58,106 nucleotides of DNA from a virus: positions 1 through 58,106 of the IMG/VR virus record IMGVR_UViG_3300035180_000411; one strand, given 5' to 3'. Both the position numbers and the translations under genes were made by a program. A model generated the notes under the pieces. The model worked only from the letters and a program-made list of their open reading frames with translations, had not been told where the DNA came from and searched no databases. Below are positions 47,558 to 56,564 of the stretch, one piece after another (position 1 is the first letter of the stretch; every line of letters starts with the position of its first letter).

Positions 47558-48954
47558 TGAGCGGACTGGAATATAACCCGACGCCATCGGTAGTTCCTTA
47601 TTTCCTGAGCGACAAGTTCGTCAATCTCATCGTGGGCCCTGTCGGTAGCTCCAAGACGACGGCCTCTTTGATGAAACTGGTATACGAAGCACAACGCATA
47701 GCTCCGTGCCGTGATGGGATACGCAGGTCGAGAGCGGCCATTATCCGCAACACCTCGCAGATGCTGGACGATAGTACGATCCCAGACTTCATGAAGTTGC
47801 TCGGTGAAGCTGGTGAGTATATGAAAACCGGCAAGCGTATCGTACTCAAGTTTAACGATGTGGAGCTAGAGGTTTTGTTCCGGGGGCTTGACGACCCGGC
47901 GGCAGCGAGACGGCTCCTGAGTACGCAGTTGTCATTCGGTGTCATCGACGAGTTCAGGGAGATTCACCCTGATATTTTCAATGCACTGACGGGTCGCTTG
48001 GGTAGATACCCTGACAAGACGATGAACGGCGTCGGATGCTGCGACGACGCGGGGAAGCAGATACACAAGGTGTGGGCCGCGTCGAACCCGCCGGATATGG
48101 ATTCGTGGTGGGAGAAATATCTCAGCAATCCTCCGGAGAACGCAGCAGTATTTTTCCAGCCCAGCGGGTTGTCGGACGAAGCAGACTGGAAAAAGTTTTT
48201 GCCCGATGGGTATTATGAAAACTTGATGCTTGGCAAGAGCGAGGATTGGATCGAGACCAACGTGCACGGGCGTTTCGGTAGGTCTCTGTCGGGTTTGCCC
48301 GTGTTTCGCTCGTTCGACCAAGACTACCACGTAGCCAAGGCACCCTTGAAGCCGATTATAAGCACGAACCACCCGTTGATTATCGGAGTAGACTTCGGGT
48401 TGACCCCGGCGTGTACCATCAATCAGCAAGATGCACGGGGACGGTTTCTCACGTATCGTTCGCTGGTGTCCGAGGGCATGGGTATTTTGAGGTTCTGCCG
48501 TGAAAAATTGAAACCCATGCTAAATAATGAGTTTCCCGGCCACCCTGTGATTGTAATCGGGGACCCTGCGGGAGTACAGCGCGCGCAGACCGACGAGCGC
48601 AGCGCGTTTGATATCCTCAAGAGCGAGGGATTCACAGCGATAGCGGCCAAGACGAACTCCGTTACTGCGCGAATCGCTGCGGTGGAGAATCTTCTGTCAC
48701 GCCAGATAGACGGAGAAGCTGCTTGGTTGATCGACCCAGGGGCCACTGAGCTCATACGTGCGTTGCGCGGGGGGTATAGGTACCGCGCCAAGACTAATGG
48801 GGAGATGGAGGATAAGCCGGATAAAAACCAGTACAGCCATATCGCTGACGCATGTCAGTACAGCGTATTGCACGTAGACTCCGTGTTCGGCGCAGCCTTG
48901 AAAGCGTCAGCTCGGCGCGAGGTAAAGCGAGCAGTCGCGTTTGGATGGACTTGA
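47557..48954 (+). CDS. terminase large subunit
   Basis: A 465-residue packaging motor. ATPase: Walker A GPVGSSKTT (K33) and Walker B SFGVIDEF (D131-E132). Nuclease: IIGVDFGLTPAC (D279), VIVIGDPAGV (D336) and a late acidic residue in HIADACQYSVLHV. It docks on the portal, hydrolyses ATP to translocate DNA and cuts the concatemer. Its distance from portal and capsid genes is unusual. Confidence 0.93.
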   Translation: MSGLEYNPTPSVVPYFLSDKFVNLIVGPVGSSKTTASLMKLVYEAQRIAPCRDGIRRSRAAIIRNTSQMLDDSTIPDFMKLLGEAGEYMKTGKRIVLKFNDVELEVLFRGLDDPAAARRLLSTQLSFGVIDEFREIHPDIFNALTGRLGRYPDKTMNGVGCCDDAGKQIHKVWAASNPPDMDSWWEKYLSNPPENAAVFFQPSGLSDEADWKKFLPDGYYENLMLGKSEDWIETNVHGRFGRSLSGLPVFRSFDQDYHVAKAPLKPIISTNHPLIIGVDFGLTPACTINQQDARGRFLTYRSLVSEGMGILRFCREKLKPMLNNEFPGHPVIVIGDPAGVQRAQTDERSAFDILKSEGFTAIAAKTNSVTARIAAVENLLSRQIDGEAAWLIDPGATELIRALRGGYRYRAKTNGEMEDKPDKNQYSHIADACQYSVLHVDSVFGAALKASARREVKRAVAFGWT

Positions 48955-48979
48955 TTTGTGGTAATATGTAGGGTATAAG
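48951..48979 (+). promoter_or_regulatory. probable sigma-70 promoter
   Basis: TTGATT (48951-48956), a 17-base spacer and TATAAG (48974-48979) give four and five of six consensus matches at ideal spacing. It sits at the end of the terminase gene, ahead of the tail-fibre genes starting at 49004. Confidence 0.6.
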
Positions 48980-49003
48980 GTGCGAAAATAACAGGGGCCG
49001 CCC

Positions 49004-49603
49004 GTGTCAACTGATTTCACTATAAAGCAGGGTACTACATTCAGCCGCGTGCTACGGTGGGAATCCCCCACGGTGGTGTATAAGCCGATTACAGCGATAG
49101 CCAACTCAGCTCCGGTGAGCATTACATCTGCGGCACATAATGTCCCTGATGGGTGGCGCGTGAATATTCAGTCCGTACAAGGGATGAAACAGCTTAATGC
49201 GCTCAACACTCCCCCCAAAGCGTCGGATTATCATAAAGCTACGGTCGTCGATCAAAACACCATTACGCTGAACGACGTGAACTCGCTCGGTTATGGAGCG
49301 TATACCTCCGGCGGGGTAGTAGCATACAATCAGCCCATCGACCTCGCGGGCTACACGGCTCGCATGCAGATCAAGGGTAAGATCGCTGATACAGTAAGCA
49401 TACTTAGCCTCACCTCAAGTCCTGCTGCGGGTCTCGTGCTGGATAATACCGCTAAAACCATCACCATTACGATATCCGCTGACCAGACAGCGCTTCTAAC
49501 GTTCAAAACAGCCGTATATTCCCTGGAAATGGTGTCCCTCGATGGTGTTGTAACCGAAATCATGGGCGGAAAAATTACGCTGGAGCCGGAAGTTACGCGG
49601 TGA
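49004..49603 (+). CDS. appendage-module protein (baseplate-upper-like), GTG start
   Basis: A 199-residue protein. It starts TDFTIKQGTTFSRVLRW, with DLAGYTARMQIKGKIADTV and ALLTFKTAVYSLEMVSLDG later. The arrangement of a FxIxQGxTFxxxLxW start and DLxGYxAxxQxR strands is widespread in phage tail-fibre modules, where it forms a beta adaptor. GTG 49004 follows an AGGGG box. Confidence 0.7.
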   Translation: MSTDFTIKQGTTFSRVLRWESPTVVYKPITAIANSAPVSITSAAHNVPDGWRVNIQSVQGMKQLNALNTPPKASDYHKATVVDQNTITLNDVNSLGYGAYTSGGVVAYNQPIDLAGYTARMQIKGKIADTVSILSLTSSPAAGLVLDNTAKTITITISADQTALLTFKTAVYSLEMVSLDGVVTEIMGGKITLEPEVTR

Positions 49604-49613
49604 GCTGGGTATC

Positions 49614-49760
49614 ATGCAACAAGGATTCATCCGGTTTGCCACCCAGCATGACCTGAATACGCAGCTAGCAGATTGCGCGTGCTGCACGTATCAAGACAAA
49701 CATACCGAGCTGGCGTGGATGATGTGGCAATGGATATGGAGATACCAGTGTGGCTTATAA
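49614..49760 (+). CDS. 48-residue Trp/Cys-rich protein
   Basis: MQQGFIRFATQHDLNTQLAD, then CACCTYQDKHTELAWMMWQW and a short end. It fills the gap between two tail genes in their orientation. The clustered Cys and Trp are unusual. No strong ribosome site (TGAGCTGGG upstream). Probably expressed; function unknown. Confidence 0.5.
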   Translation: MQQGFIRFATQHDLNTQLADCACCTYQDKHTELAWMMWQWIWRYQCGL

Positions 49761-49775
49761 CAAGGGGTTTGAATA

Positions 49776-50198
49776 ATGCCCATATTCTCGGTCACAAATA
49801 AAGCATCCGGGAAAGAGGAATATCGCTTTGAGGCTCAAGCCCTTACTGAGTTGGACTTGTTCCCATTCTCGTCGTTTGATTACACCGAAGTTACCAACGC
49901 GCCAGTAGCGCAAATGCCCCAGCCCGTATACGGCGGGAGACGTATATTATCGAAACTTGAGTTCAGACGGCTATTCCCTGATGCCGCACGCCCTTATGTG
50001 GATGAATTCAATGCTACGTTTGAGTCGAGCGCACTACTGACGGCGGATCAGAAGCGCGATATAAGATCGGGGCTGGAGGACTTCAAGGCGGCGTCAGAAA
50101 TTAACCTGGATGATGCGTCTATTTCTCAGATTCTGGCGTTGTATGTGGCTCTTGGACTCATAACCAAGACAGAAATGGAGACGATCATAAATGGCTAA
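49776..50198 (+). CDS. putative tail-assembly protein
   Basis: A 140-residue protein. After a beta-rich start it has ILSKLEFRRLFPDAARPYVD and helical LTADQKRDIRSGLEDFKAAS and QILALYVALGLITKTEME. The KLEFRxLF motif is seen in small proteins encoded next to phage tail fibres. It overlaps the next gene by 8 bases. Confidence 0.65.
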   Translation: MPIFSVTNKASGKEEYRFEAQALTELDLFPFSSFDYTEVTNAPVAQMPQPVYGGRRILSKLEFRRLFPDAARPYVDEFNATFESSALLTADQKRDIRSGLEDFKAASEINLDDASISQILALYVALGLITKTEMETIING

Positions 50199-52383
50199 CA
50201 AGTATCTCGACCATTATCTGTATGCCACTAATGCATCCTTTACTGGTTCTGTTTCTAGCACTACCTTAACTGTGTCCGCGGTGGCATCAGGTGTTATCGG
50301 TATTGGTTCGGTTTTAACGGGTGTTGGCGTGCCAGACGGTACTTTCATCAAGGCGCTTGGCACGGGATTGGGCGGCACGGGAACCTATACGCTCAATAAC
50401 TCGTTTACCTTATCGAGCACGACACTAACAAGCACGAATGGCAATCCGAGTATAGCAATGCCTGCTTGGGGTGTTGCTCAAGATGGGGACGGCCTTGCTA
50501 CTGGGCAAGCAACCCCTGCACTGGCTTCGTTGACCATAAACGCTGTAGCCGCCGCAGGGAATACCATAACTATTGCAGGGGTAACGCTCACTGCGGTTTC
50601 TTCCAGCGCCACATCTACGCAGTTTAACGTAGGCTCAGACGTTAATACCCAAGCGACGAATATTGCGACCGCGCTCAATGCTGCAACTGGTGCGGTTGGT
50701 GCGAATGTCTCGGCAACGCTCACGCAATTGCGCAACATTATATTTGCATCCGCAAGCGGATCAGTCGTCAATATCATGACCCGTCAGGGGAGTATCAACT
50801 CAAATTATGCAAACAACAGTTATATGGCGATCTCTTCGTCAGGATGGAGCACTGCCCCTACTGTAGTACAGTTTGCCGGTGGGGCGTCTGGCGCGTGGGG
50901 ATGGCTGTTCAATACTTATGTCATGTGGCCTAGCGCCATCGCTGTTGCAAACTACGGGTTATTTGGAGCGACGCAACCTTTTCTTGGGGCGGTATCTCCA
51001 GGAGACAGCGTTTATGTGCGCTCAAATAAGATTCTGTATTGCTACAACGCGGGTTACTCTTTGAGTCCTCCGACAACTTTTAGTACGGCAGCGCTCCCGA
51101 CAAATATCATTTTTGATGATGGGACTAATGTCCCAGCTTGGAACGCTGACGCGCCCGATCCGGTGTTTAGAGTTAATTGGACTTCCGATGTTAGCCTAGC
51201 CAACTTACTTTCCCTGGCTAACCACAAAGCAACGAGAGTTGTTGGGAAAGTAAATTCAACGGGGTTACCTAATTTACAATTTCATAACACAAACCCCGCT
51301 ATTACGAATAGTGCATATTTTGGATGGATTTTCTCGAATAATTGTTACGCGAAAGGGGTAGGTTTCTATAACGATTACCAGAGTAACACTGGCATTTATG
51401 CACAATTAACCGTTTCCGGCACAGCCGATGCAGGCGCTAGTGTTATGTATGAAGACATTTTTATGTCATTCAGCAATACGTCTAGTAGCATATATAGCTT
51501 GGGGTACGCTTACTGCTCAGCAACGATCCGCAACCTTGTATTTGACAATTCTGGGGCAACCGCGCCACACGCAGGACTGATAAATTGTGTTAATGCAGCC
51601 AATGATCTAGTCATCAATGGGATTAAGGCTATCAACTGCCTTGTAGGCTCTAAATCAGTAATAAGCTCCAATGGTATAAGTAACGGTAACGTCTTGATTA
51701 TCAATGCTGATCTTGGTAATGCTTTTGCATTTGATCCAATCGCATCAATGTATGCAAACGGCTCTTACTATACCTTGCACCGAACGATATCAATATTTTC
51801 TAGCGCTACAACCAGAGATTTCCAAATAAATACCTTGCGCGGCAAGAGCGATTGGATTTCTGGGCTGGGCTTTCCAACGCTTAGTGCTACGCTGCTTGAC
51901 GGGGTGACTCCTTGGAGCATTAAATTCCTTGCCAGCACAATTCCAGGCCAAACATCAACAGGTAGACCGCACTCTAGCCCACGTATATCGAAAATCAATT
52001 CGCTCGCGAATGGGGCAAGAACAATTACTCTGGAATATCTGCTAAACGACACATTGTCTGGGATTGATACCAGCAATCTTTGGGCAGAGTTGACATATAC
52101 CGATACCAATGGACGGGCCGTGTACTTAACGACTCGCCAGATTTCCCCTGCCACAGCATTAACGCCATCGACGAATACTGGATGGTCAACGTGGAATGGG
52201 ACAAAAGCAACGTGGATATCTGGCGGTACGATCAATTTTGACAGGTATAAATTCGTGCTAAGCACTCCAGCGGGACATGACATGGCTTCTGGGTGCGAGA
52301 TCATCGCTCAGGTGCACATTGGGACATCAGTAGCAAACGTGCAGCAAGTGCTGTTTATCGACCCTGACACGAGCATTGCATAA
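50191..52383 (+). CDS. tail fibre/spike protein
   Basis: A 730-residue protein. Residues about 14-70 form a beta module common in phage appendages (FTGSVSSTTLTVSAVASGVI, GVGVPDGTFIKALGTGLGGT). A second domain has ITIAGVTLTAVSSSATSTQF with NVGSDVNTQATNIATALNAA. Residues about 330-560 look like a right-handed beta-helix with short repeated strands (IISSNGISNGNVLIINADLG in part). Probably the main host-recognition protein. GGAG precedes ATG 50191. Confidence 0.72.
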   Translation: MANKYLDHYLYATNASFTGSVSSTTLTVSAVASGVIGIGSVLTGVGVPDGTFIKALGTGLGGTGTYTLNNSFTLSSTTLTSTNGNPSIAMPAWGVAQDGDGLATGQATPALASLTINAVAAAGNTITIAGVTLTAVSSSATSTQFNVGSDVNTQATNIATALNAATGAVGANVSATLTQLRNIIFASASGSVVNIMTRQGSINSNYANNSYMAISSSGWSTAPTVVQFAGGASGAWGWLFNTYVMWPSAIAVANYGLFGATQPFLGAVSPGDSVYVRSNKILYCYNAGYSLSPPTTFSTAALPTNIIFDDGTNVPAWNADAPDPVFRVNWTSDVSLANLLSLANHKATRVVGKVNSTGLPNLQFHNTNPAITNSAYFGWIFSNNCYAKGVGFYNDYQSNTGIYAQLTVSGTADAGASVMYEDIFMSFSNTSSSIYSLGYAYCSATIRNLVFDNSGATAPHAGLINCVNAANDLVINGIKAINCLVGSKSVISSNGISNGNVLIINADLGNAFAFDPIASMYANGSYYTLHRTISIFSSATTRDFQINTLRGKSDWISGLGFPTLSATLLDGVTPWSIKFLASTIPGQTSTGRPHSSPRISKINSLANGARTITLEYLLNDTLSGIDTSNLWAELTYTDTNGRAVYLTTRQISPATALTPSTNTGWSTWNGTKATWISGGTINFDRYKFVLSTPAGHDMASGCEIIAQVHIGTSVANVQQVLFIDPDTSIA

Positions 52384-52784
52384 TGCCTAATGCTGTATTC
52401 GCCCCAATGAACTTTAGCTACGCGAACGCGCTATCAGTTCCAAGCACCAGGGGGCCATTTACCGTTGGCGGAGGGGTGGCTGTCTCAAACGGGCGTCTTC
52501 CTACAGACTCTATTGGCAACTTTGCGTTGACACTAACCAATCTGGTAGTGGGTTCCGCAATATCCGTTGAGGCTTACAGCACTGGACAGCAACTATTCTT
52601 TGGAGTAGCAGCAAGCACGACGCAGCTCATAAATTTAGGGGTGTATCAATCCGGCGATCCGAAGAATGATCTACGGATTAAAGTGCGACAAGGAACAACA
52701 GCACCATACTATAAACCATATGAAACACGTCAGATGGCCATCGTAGGATCGGCCAGCTTGTATATCGACCAACAGCTTGATTAG
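52383..52784 (+). CDS. small tail-appendage protein
   Basis: A 133-residue beta-rich protein (VGSAISVEAYSTGQQLFFGV; DLRIKVRQGTTAPYYKPYET). The VRQGxxAPxYxPxxT pattern recurs in phage appendage proteins. ATG 52383 overlaps the previous stop (TAATG). Confidence 0.68.
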   Translation: MPNAVFAPMNFSYANALSVPSTRGPFTVGGGVAVSNGRLPTDSIGNFALTLTNLVVGSAISVEAYSTGQQLFFGVAASTTQLINLGVYQSGDPKNDLRIKVRQGTTAPYYKPYETRQMAIVGSASLYIDQQLD

Positions 52785-52795
52785 GAGAAGACACT

Positions 52796-54256
52796 GTGTC
52801 TATAACCGCAACAGATTTTAGTATAGCGACAAACGGGGACTTGCGCAGTGTAGCAGGAACGTCCGTTTATTCGGTGCTTGATCTACATGCGTGGTTGCAA
52901 GACCTCGCAGATAATCCGAACGTAACTGCAGACGATAACGTCTCTATCCTTGGCGCTGTGCCATCGGAGCTTGCCGGTAAGCGTAACGCTCTCAGGCCGT
53001 CTGCGCTGACGCTTCTGAACGGCGTCAACATTGACTCCTTAACGAGTCAACGCTTTAACTTTGGTTCCATTGAGCAAGGAAGTGGGGCGGAGCTATATAC
53101 CGGCATCAATACCATCGGCTCTGGTTTGACAGGCCGTAGTCACTACGTTGTGCAGAATGGCGCAAAGTATAATTCTGGCACCAAGTGGTGGCCTGCCGGG
53201 CCGATTAGGGCATTGTTCAAGGTTAAGACAGCAGGCAATCTAATCAACTCAGGAATTGTTACCGTACTTTCCAGAGAGTGGGGTTATGCATTCAGCCACT
53301 TCGACGTGGACTGTTCCGCCGGTTCCGAACAGGTGGCGGCATTATCTGTGTCGGCTGACGGCAATATTTCCAGGGCCGTCGGAAATTACACCGGTGGCGC
53401 AAATACTGTCACTTCTACAACACCATCGGGTGTTGTTACGCTAACATTCGGCACGGTCACTAAGACTCTTGGAAGTGTTACCAAGCAATATAAAGGAACG
53501 ATTTCTTGGACTGGAGCACTTCGGCTAACGGAGGTGTATCAGGCTTTGCAGTGGGCTTGCCATGAAAACAGCACGGCCACGCTGAATGGTATAGCTGGGT
53601 GGCAATACCGGAAACTGGATGCAGCATATAACGATATCCAAGAAGCACCATTTGGCAAGATATCCGGTGGCAAGTTTTTCGTTGCTCAAGGTTGGTGGAT
53701 AGACTTAAACAGCCTGCATAGCGCGGATTTACAGGCGTACCAACTGGTAAGCGATGATGGAACAACGGTTGTCCCGCCAAACGTTATCGCCGTGTCCGCC
53801 GGTAATTTGATGGCTACTGACTATATCCTCATAGGTAAAGACAATGGCTCCGGCGGGTTCAACACAACCACTGGCATTACTGGCACTGGAAGCGCAGCAA
53901 GCACCACGCTAACGCTATCCGGCGCGCCTGCGGGTGATGTCGCTACTGGCGCAGGGTATATTCGCATTGCGAATAACCCGCATACCTACACCGGAATCTC
54001 GGGTACAACTGTATCCGGATTGTCGCCTGCGATCCCGACTGGTGGATACTCTGCGGCAGCGGTATGGTTCCCATATATTGACAAACAGACCTCGCAAACA
54101 TCGGAATCGAGCGGGACATTTAACTATGTGGCCGACTTTACGGCGCGCGTTCGTGTCCGTAACGGCGGGGCATCGCCTATCGTACCTTTCGAGACTACAT
54201 TCCCGGTAACTGTCACTGGCGGCTCGGTTAACGCTATCCGAAACGCTGACGTTTAA
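52796..54256 (+). CDS. appendage protein, GTG start
   Basis: A 486-residue beta-rich protein. It starts SITATDFSIATNGDLRSVAG, with SVLDLHAWLQDLADNP, YTGINTIGSGLTGRSHYVVQ and NKGxKWW-like GTKWWPAGPIRALFKV. A second part holds IAVSAGNLMATDYILIGKDN and GGYSAAAVWFPYIDKQTS. This architecture is widespread in phage tail appendages. GTG 52796 follows TTAGGAGAA. Confidence 0.7.
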   Translation: MSITATDFSIATNGDLRSVAGTSVYSVLDLHAWLQDLADNPNVTADDNVSILGAVPSELAGKRNALRPSALTLLNGVNIDSLTSQRFNFGSIEQGSGAELYTGINTIGSGLTGRSHYVVQNGAKYNSGTKWWPAGPIRALFKVKTAGNLINSGIVTVLSREWGYAFSHFDVDCSAGSEQVAALSVSADGNISRAVGNYTGGANTVTSTTPSGVVTLTFGTVTKTLGSVTKQYKGTISWTGALRLTEVYQALQWACHENSTATLNGIAGWQYRKLDAAYNDIQEAPFGKISGGKFFVAQGWWIDLNSLHSADLQAYQLVSDDGTTVVPPNVIAVSAGNLMATDYILIGKDNGSGGFNTTTGITGTGSAASTTLTLSGAPAGDVATGAGYIRIANNPHTYTGISGTTVSGLSPAIPTGGYSAAAVWFPYIDKQTSQTSESSGTFNYVADFTARVRVRNGGASPIVPFETTFPVTVTGGSVNAIRNADV

Positions 54257-54264
54257 GGCACAAA

Positions 54265-54822
54265 ATGTCTCTCACGGTAGACTTTGCGAGCCGGATAGTG
54301 CATTCGGACGCCTCCATTACAGATATGGTGGCGTTTCACCTCGCGTTGCGCGATATTGAGGTTGGGGCGGATGCTATAATCTACCCCGCCATCCATACGT
54401 ATAAAGAAGTCAGCCTGGGTGGCGGGGCGGTATTCCCCGCTATTGCTTTTGTCAATGGATGGACGCTTCAATTTCCGGCGGGTAATTGGGTTATACGCGG
54501 CGGCAACCTGGACTGCATGATAAATCCAGTCTCTGGCGCGTACATTGAACGCACGCAATCTGCTGCATACGCGGTGACCAGTATTGGTGCTAGTGGAGCA
54601 ACACCTTCGGATATTGCCACAGCGGTATGGGGCGATCAAGTGGAAGGAACTTTCACGGCGCGGCAGCTCCTGCGTTTGATAGCAGCAGTGCTCGTTGGAA
54701 AAGTCTCTGGTGCAGGTACAGGAACCGAGGTATTTAGAGCCGTGAATGATTCGATGGATCGTGTTACTATATCAGTTACACCCGAAGGCAACCGAATTAA
54801 AGTTATTCTCAATGTTATCTAG
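54265..54822 (+). CDS. appendage-module protein
   Basis: A 185-residue protein: VDFASRIVHSDASITDMVAF, YPAIHTYKEVSLGGGAVFPA, GWTLQFPAGNWVIRGGNLDC, and a C-terminal helix with ATAVWGDQVEGTFTARQLLR. These features are shared with small proteins next to many phage tail fibres. It overlaps the following short gene by 11 bases. Confidence 0.7.
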   Translation: MSLTVDFASRIVHSDASITDMVAFHLALRDIEVGADAIIYPAIHTYKEVSLGGGAVFPAIAFVNGWTLQFPAGNWVIRGGNLDCMINPVSGAYIERTQSAAYAVTSIGASGATPSDIATAVWGDQVEGTFTARQLLRLIAAVLVGKVSGAGTGTEVFRAVNDSMDRVTISVTPEGNRIKVILNVI

Positions 54823-54988
54823 TTTTGCAGCCAGTACCTTTGCAGCATGGACGTTCAGACTGATCTGGGGCGTCGCTGGTGTAATTCCTACGGGGTGGGT
54901 GCGCCAACCGCGTGAGTTGTTTATTACTTACAGGCGAGAGGATTTACATGTTACGCTGCATCCAACTACGGTAATAGTGTTATTATGA
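54812..54988 (+). CDS. 58-residue appendage-module protein
   Basis: From ATG 54812, MLSSFAASTFAAWTFRLIWG, then VAGVIPTGWVRQPRELFITY and RREDLHVTLHPTTVIVLL. It overlaps both neighbours (11 and 4 bases). The FAASTFAAWTFR start resembles other short phage appendage proteins. Too small for structural assignment. Confidence 0.65.
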   Translation: MLSSFAASTFAAWTFRLIWGVAGVIPTGWVRQPRELFITYRREDLHVTLHPTTVIVLL

Positions 54989-55482
54989 GCGAAACGCTGG
55001 TTATTGATACCCTTGTATCCGAAGGCGTGTTCTCGGTAGAAACACAAGTGCTTTCCGTTGTGTCGCCCGAACAGGTATATATTATTGCTGACGGTGCGCA
55101 AGGCCCAGTGGGTCCACCCGGCCCCACTGGAGGCTACGCGCTGCAATACCCAGCCGGCGAAGCGCTCGGCGGACACCGCATGGTGGTGCTGGATGACACT
55201 GGAAAAGCAATCTATGCCGATAACACGGTGCTCAGCCACGCCAACAAGGTGCTGGGTATAACCACTGGGGCGGCGTCAATGGGGGCAACGGCAACTATCC
55301 AGACTGGCGGAGAAATGACCGAGCCGTCGTGGTTATGGGCGCTCGATACGCCAATCTGGCTATCATCATCCGGGATGCTGACCCAGGTTGCGCCCGTAAC
55401 CGGATTCAGCTTGATCGTCGCTTTCCCGGTCAGTGCTACGAAGGCGATCATCAGTTTACGTGAACCGATATTTTTGAACTAG
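54985..55482 (+). CDS. fibre-linker protein with collagen-like turn
   Basis: A 165-residue protein. VSPEQVYIIADGAQGPVGPP continues to GPTGGYALQYPAGEALGGHR, a short collagen-like GPVGPPGPTG trimerising element, then a beta domain (MVVLDDTGKAIYADNTVLSH; AVVLG-like KVLGITTGAASMGATATIQT). The second domain is common at tail-fibre tips. ATG 54985 overlaps the previous stop. Confidence 0.72.
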   Translation: MSETLVIDTLVSEGVFSVETQVLSVVSPEQVYIIADGAQGPVGPPGPTGGYALQYPAGEALGGHRMVVLDDTGKAIYADNTVLSHANKVLGITTGAASMGATATIQTGGEMTEPSWLWALDTPIWLSSSGMLTQVAPVTGFSLIVAFPVSATKAIISLREPIFLN

Positions 55483-55492
55483 GGGAAACATC

Positions 55493-56008
55493 ATGGCCGG
55501 AAACAAATACATCCAAAACAATGCAGGCGTGTTGACTGAAGCTGTCGCGGTTCAAACATCGGGGGGTGCAGCCGACGCTGGAAAAATCCCCGCGCTTGAC
55601 CCGTCAGGTAGATTCGATAACAGCATGATGCCGGTGGGTTTGGGTGCAGAAGCTGATGTCATTCCAGCATCCGAGAATCTGGCGGCTGGCAATTTGGTGA
55701 ACATTTGGAATAACTCTGGTGCTGCAAACGCCAGAAAAGCCGATGCTACAACCGCAGGAAAAGAGGCCGTGGGGTTTGTGCTGGCCGCCGTTACCGCACC
55801 TGCAAACGCTACAGTGTACCGCACATCGCAGTCCAACACGCAGATGTCGGGACTTACTCCGGGGGCAAAGTATTTCTTGGCAACGACCGCGGGTGGAATC
55901 ACTGCAACCGCGCCCTCTGGTTCCGGCAACGTAGTGCAGAGTGTCGGGACGGCGATCAATGCGACTACGTTATCGTTCAACCCCGGAGCCGTGGTCGTTC
56001 TGGCCTAA
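55493..56008 (+). CDS. tail-fibre domain protein
   Basis: A 171-residue protein. AADAGKIPALDPSGRFDNSM and MPVGLGAEADVIPASENLAA lead into a beta module (VNIWNNSGAANARKADATTA, GFVLAAVTAPANATVYRTSQ, LTPGAKYFLATTAGGITATA). GKIPALDxSGRxDxSMMPxG is a recurrent fibre motif. AGGGGAA precedes ATG 55493. Confidence 0.78.
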   Translation: MAGNKYIQNNAGVLTEAVAVQTSGGAADAGKIPALDPSGRFDNSMMPVGLGAEADVIPASENLAAGNLVNIWNNSGAANARKADATTAGKEAVGFVLAAVTAPANATVYRTSQSNTQMSGLTPGAKYFLATTAGGITATAPSGSGNVVQSVGTAINATTLSFNPGAVVVLA

Positions 56009-56011
56009 ATC

Positions 56012-56233
56012 ATGGCGACAAAAAAACCACTGGGTAACTATGCAGGAACGGTGCAAGAAATGCCCGCAGGAGATGTCATCGCTGTTGCCAACGGTGGTAC
56101 AGGTCTGTCATCTTCTGGTGCATCTGGAAATGTGCTAACCAGTGACGGCACAAATTGGGTAAGCAGTACGCCCGCGGGAGGCGGTGGGGTGACTGAAGCC
56201 CAGGTCGTCGCCTTGGTGATAGGATTAAGTTGA
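56012..56233 (+). CDS. short fibre-type protein
   Basis: A 73-residue protein with VANGGTGLSSSGASGNVLTS followed by DGTNWVSSTPAGG, the classic GGTG...NVLTSDGTxW fibre repeat. Only one repeat is present, so this is a minimal piece, possibly attached to the neighbouring fibre proteins. Confidence 0.72.
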   Translation: MATKKPLGNYAGTVQEMPAGDVIAVANGGTGLSSSGASGNVLTSDGTNWVSSTPAGGGGVTEAQVVALVIGLS

Positions 56234-56234
56234 C

Positions 56235-56564
56235 ATGGCTACAGCCTTCAAAAATGCACGGTTACTGGTTACAACAGCGTATTCCACGGCTTACATTTGT
56301 CCAGCGGCTACTACGGCCATTATACTGAGCATCAATGCTGCAACGGTCGCAACATCATCCGGGACGACCCTGTCCGCGCAATGGTTGGATAGCAGTAACG
56401 CCAACGCAGTAACCAGATTTATATTAAACGCTCCCATGTACGTTGGGGTGGCAGAAGAACTTATAGTAAATAAACTGGTGCTGGAAGCAGGAGATGCATT
56501 GCAATTCGTTGCCTCCGCGGTATCGTCTTCAGAAGTTACTATTTCCATTATGGAGCTTTCGTAA
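56235..56564 (+). CDS. small beta-sandwich virion protein
   Basis: A 109-residue protein. LLVTTAYSTAYICPAATTAI, SGTTLSAQWLDSSNANAVTR and LEAGDALQFVASAVSSSEVT form a simple beta sandwich of the type encoded near phage fibres. It shares a base with the next ATG. Confidence 0.68.
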   Translation: MATAFKNARLLVTTAYSTAYICPAATTAIILSINAATVATSSGTTLSAQWLDSSNANAVTRFILNAPMYVGVAEELIVNKLVLEAGDALQFVASAVSSSEVTISIMELS